Assembly: GCA_023139025.1 (NCBI GenBank)
Contig: JAGLOH010000002.1
Span: 1-24,090 of the forward strand
Source of the DNA: Candidatus Heimdallarchaeota archaeon
Lineage (GTDB): Archaea > Asgardarchaeota > Heimdallarchaeia > Heimdallarchaeales > Heimdallarchaeaceae
Length of the DNA: 24,090 nt
Reading direction: 5' to 3'
Shown piece by piece: positions 21,934 to 24,090 of this stretch (position 1 is the first letter of the stretch; each line of letters begins with the position of its first letter). Below the pieces are notes generated by a model. The model was not told the DNA's origin and made no database searches. It saw only the letters and a program-made list of their open reading frames with translations. The position numbers and the translations under genes are program-made.

Positions 21934-23226
21934 ATGGCAAAAGACCAAACCACGGATACTAACGATGTAAAAATCCAGTTATCTAAAGAGCTTGGCTTAA
22001 AGGAAGCTCTAGGTATCGCAGTTGGTGCTCTTATTGGTGGAGGTGTTTTTAGTGTGCTAGGTATAGTAATCAATAACACAGGTCCAATGGCATTTTTATC
22101 ATTCATTCTAGCAGGTATTGTAAGTTCCTTTACTGCTTACAGCTATGTTCATTTAGCCTTGAGATATCCTAAAGCTGGTGGAGCTTTTATTTATGCTCAA
22201 CAAGCTTTCAAGAAGAAATGGTTTTCAGGTTTCTTAGGTATAATTCTATGGTTTGGATATACCTTCTCTATTAGTCTTTATGCTATGACATTTGGGAGAT
22301 ATTTGGGAGAGGTTTTACCTATTTTTGGAGAAAAAGTTCTTTGGGAGTTTCATCCCCCTTTTGGTGCATTTGATTATACAGTAACTTCATCAGCTTTTAT
22401 TTATCAGCTAATTAGTATACTTTTGTTTATTGGGCTTAATATGCTTGGAGTTAAAGAATCGAGTAGAGCACAAAACTTACTTGTTCTAGCAAAAGTATCA
22501 ATTTTGGTTTTTTATATCATTACCGGTATTTTTGCAGTTCAAAAAACTAATTTCTCCCTTTCTAATACTTTTGGTCAAACAATAATACCGGTAATTACGA
22601 GGGCGGTCCTTATTTTTGTTTCCATGGAGGGTTTTGAAATTCTCTCTAACTCTGTTGAAGAGATGAAGAATCCAGAAAGAGATTTACCCATTGGGATGTA
22701 TCTCTCTATTATTATTGTACTCATTCTTTATGTTTCTGTAGCAGTTATAACTGTAGGAATATTAGGTTCAGATGTTGGAGAAATGGGAGAAGTAATTCTA
22801 ACTCATGCAGCTCGACAATCATTTCTGAAGGAAACAGGTGCGATTATTATGGCAATTGCAGCAATTATTTCAGCTGCATCAGCAATTAACGCTACCTTAA
22901 TGGGTTCTTCTAGATTATCCTACATGCTTTCTCATGAACGAATAATACCAAAGGCATTTGCTAAAATAAGTCCAAAAACAAGAGTTCCAATGAGAGCGAT
23001 AATCATTTCAGGAATTCTAAGTATGATTTTTGTTTTGTTATTCAGTTTAGAAGTAGTTGCTATGGCAGCAAGCGTCATTTTCATGATAATTTTTGGAGCT
23101 GTGAATGCTTCTGGAATCAAACTTCTGGAAGGGAAAAAGAGAATAGTTAGTGGAATTGGCATTATTCTAATTATATGTTATTGGATAATTTGGGTAATAA
23201 CTTTCATCAATCCCAATATAGTTTAG
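21934..23226 (+). CDS. APC-family amino acid permease
   Basis: A 430-aa cation-coupled transporter of the amino acid-polyamine-organocation superfamily, with about 12 TM helices. The first helix carries GALIGGGVFSVLG, the family's GxxIGxGIF substrate-binding motif, and SMEGFEILSNSVEEMKNPERDLPIGM in the middle is the conserved 'F-x-G-f/y-E...E-x-x-x-P-x-R-x-x-P' segment of helix 6-7. The end contains SRLSYMLSHERIIPKAFAKISPKTRVPMRAI, the usual cytoplasmic loop 8-9. The frame can begin at GTG 21925; the ATG at 21934 is preferred. The substrate cannot be told. A Usp-like gene two positions upstream fits the common archaeal pairing of APC permeases with Usp domains. Confidence 0.92.
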   Translation: MAKDQTTDTNDVKIQLSKELGLKEALGIAVGALIGGGVFSVLGIVINNTGPMAFLSFILAGIVSSFTAYSYVHLALRYPKAGGAFIYAQQAFKKKWFSGFLGIILWFGYTFSISLYAMTFGRYLGEVLPIFGEKVLWEFHPPFGAFDYTVTSSAFIYQLISILLFIGLNMLGVKESSRAQNLLVLAKVSILVFYIITGIFAVQKTNFSLSNTFGQTIIPVITRAVLIFVSMEGFEILSNSVEEMKNPERDLPIGMYLSIIIVLILYVSVAVITVGILGSDVGEMGEVILTHAARQSFLKETGAIIMAIAAIISAASAINATLMGSSRLSYMLSHERIIPKAFAKISPKTRVPMRAIIISGILSMIFVLLFSLEVVAMAASVIFMIIFGAVNASGIKLLEGKKRIVSGIGIILIICYWIIWVITFINPNIV

Positions 23227-23337
23227 CTGAACTTCTTTAGTGAGATCTCCTTTTCATGTAAATTATCAGAAATAAAATCTGACAAATGGAATTAAGCATA
23301 TTTTTCTCTATTTGAGAATTCCTTCGTAAGAATGCAA

Positions 23338-23346
23338 TTTTTATAG
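23338..23346 (+). promoter_or_regulatory. TATA box for the DinB-like gene
   Basis: TTTTTATAG is centred about 29 bp before the ATG at 23371, so the leader is only a few nucleotides. The rest of the 143-bp gap holds a weak 5-bp hairpin (TCAGA...TCTGA, about 23268-23284) and T-rich stretches that may end the permease transcript. Confidence 0.45.
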
Positions 23347-23370
23347 AAGTCTCTTTTTTCTAGATATTAC

Positions 23371-23877
23371 ATGTATAAATTAATTGATTTGTTTGAAGCA
23401 ACACAAAAAGAAAGAAATAATTTCTTCTTGCTTTTTGAAGCACTTCCAGAAAAAATATGGTATGGAAAGCTGGAAGAAGAATTGTGGTCACCAGAGAATA
23501 CATTTAGGCATCTTCTTTCATCAATCACTTGGTTAAAGAATTATTTCCCAGGTTTGGAAATCGAAGACAGTCCTCATGGTCTTAAATATGGTACTAAACC
23601 GGAAGGAAAGGTTCCTCTGGAAGAAATGAAAAAGGAATTTGAAAGAATTACATCCAAACTTAAGAGTGGAATGGAAAAACTAACACCTGAACAAGAGGAA
23701 GAGGAAATAGATTCAGGTTTTGGAGTAAACACTCGAGCAAAATTAATTGCTGGAATGTTATTGCATGAGCATACACATTTTGGTCAAATCGTTTCTACAA
23801 TGAAGAGAGTAGGAGGTTATTCCGATCAAGATTTACGAGAAAAACTTATATCAGCATTAAAAAAACAGAAAGAGTAG
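23371..23877 (+). CDS. DinB-like metal-binding four-helix protein
   Basis: A 168-aa protein of the DinB/YfiT-like superfamily, four-helix bundles with a three-histidine metal site. The ligands are visible: one histidine in FRHLLSSITWLKNYF (about residue 47), and two in LLHEHTHFGQIVSTMKR (HxxxH). The 'HEHTHFGQI' end matches the usual HxxxHrgQi signature. Some relatives are thiol transferases; others have no known activity, so none is assigned. Length is normal. It starts close behind a TATA box and 10 nt before the next gene, with which it is probably co-transcribed. Confidence 0.85.
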   Translation: MYKLIDLFEATQKERNNFFLLFEALPEKIWYGKLEEELWSPENTFRHLLSSITWLKNYFPGLEIEDSPHGLKYGTKPEGKVPLEEMKKEFERITSKLKSGMEKLTPEQEEEEIDSGFGVNTRAKLIAGMLLHEHTHFGQIVSTMKRVGGYSDQDLREKLISALKKQKE

Positions 23878-23887
23878 ATGTAGAAGT

Positions 23888-24090
23888 ATGTCAGAAAAGA
23901 ACTCAACAATCATTGAAATTGTAAACATTCTAGAAGCAGGTAGTTGTCCCTACGGACATGAAATAGGAGATAAGTTTGAATATCCCGAAGAAAGGGGAAA
24001 AATCTGCGCAGCAGCTTTCAATTCTATATATCCTTATGCTCTAGGAATCAGCATGAACTCAAATTTTCCTTGGGAAGAGGATCCGAACTC
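23888..24090 (+). CDS. TIGR04076-like protein, 3' end outside window (partial)
   Basis: The first 67 codons of a gene running off the right edge. It starts at an ATG 10 nt after the DinB-like stop. The visible part, EILEAGSCPYGHEIGDKFEY (approximately), then GKICAAAFNSIYPYALGI, fits the small TIGR04076 family: strand, 'G-x-C-x-x-G-H-x-x-G-D-x-F', then 'G-x-I-C-x-x-A-x-x-x-I-x-P'. Two cysteines and a histidine might bind metal. Members are about 90-110 aa and of unknown function. Pairing with a DinB-like gene suggests joint expression. Confidence 0.7.
   Translation, partial: MSEKNSTIIEIVNILEAGSCPYGHEIGDKFEYPEERGKICAAAFNSIYPYALGISMNSNFPWEEDPN

Noticed and set aside
1..24090. tRNA genes, CRISPR repeats, IS elements and integration sites
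   Set aside because: No cloverleaf-like segment, regular direct repeats, transposase frame or terminal inverted repeats were seen on either strand.

Overview
The window is AT-rich and gene-dense, and reads as an Asgard archaeal chromosome segment; a Heimdallarchaeia-like lineage is my guess, but the sequence does not settle it. Archaeal signs are TATA boxes of the TTTATATA type about 25 bp before several start codons, GGTGA-type ribosome sites, a short adenylosuccinate synthetase, an archaea-specific ASH-Ski2-type helicase (COG1202) and a four-subunit ferredoxin-dependent 2-oxoacid oxidoreductase. Asgard signs are a Ras/Arf-superfamily small GTPase, two longin-like proteins, a GIFT (IFT52-like) domain protein and a one-TM coiled-coil protein that resembles the eukaryotic ER protein CCDC47. 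No tRNA, rRNA, IS element or CRISPR array was seen, and no gene-free stretch exceeds about 230 bp.

Layout. 1-910 (-): left-truncated longin-like protein. 1064-4676 (-): porC-porD-porA-porB operon (pyruvate or related 2-oxoacid:ferredoxin oxidoreductase) followed by an HD nucleotidase-like gene with its own possible promoter. 4776-6491 (-): an unrecognised 284-aa protein, a two-TM mini-protein and a zinc-ribbon/winged-helix protein. 6627-9799 (+): a triple zinc-ribbon protein and the helicase, probably one operon. 9868-12944 (+): membrane TPR protein, then a translationally coupled pair, GIFT-domain protein plus longin-domain protein. 12904-13908 (-): CitG-family protein whose 3' end overlaps the longin gene. 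14136-16312 (+): helical orphan, then bifunctional NAD(P)HX repair enzyme. 16317-18863 (-): DegV-family lipid-binding protein, CCDC47-like protein and small GTPase. 18976-23226 (+): purA, a Usp-like protein, an AN1-finger membrane protein that looks like a dead site-2 protease, and an APC amino-acid permease. 23371-24090 (+): DinB-like protein and the start of a TIGR04076-like protein.

The metabolic genes (POR, PurA, NAD(P)HX repair, permease) are standard. The points of interest are membrane and endomembrane-type relatives: the GTPase next to the CCDC47-like gene, the GIFT+longin pair, and the AN1 pseudo-protease. Several intergenic regions also hold near-perfect palindromes at promoters or start codons (6040-6057, 6563-6576, 13905-13942, 13984-14003, 18865-18907). 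All family assignments come from reading motifs by eye; no database search was run.
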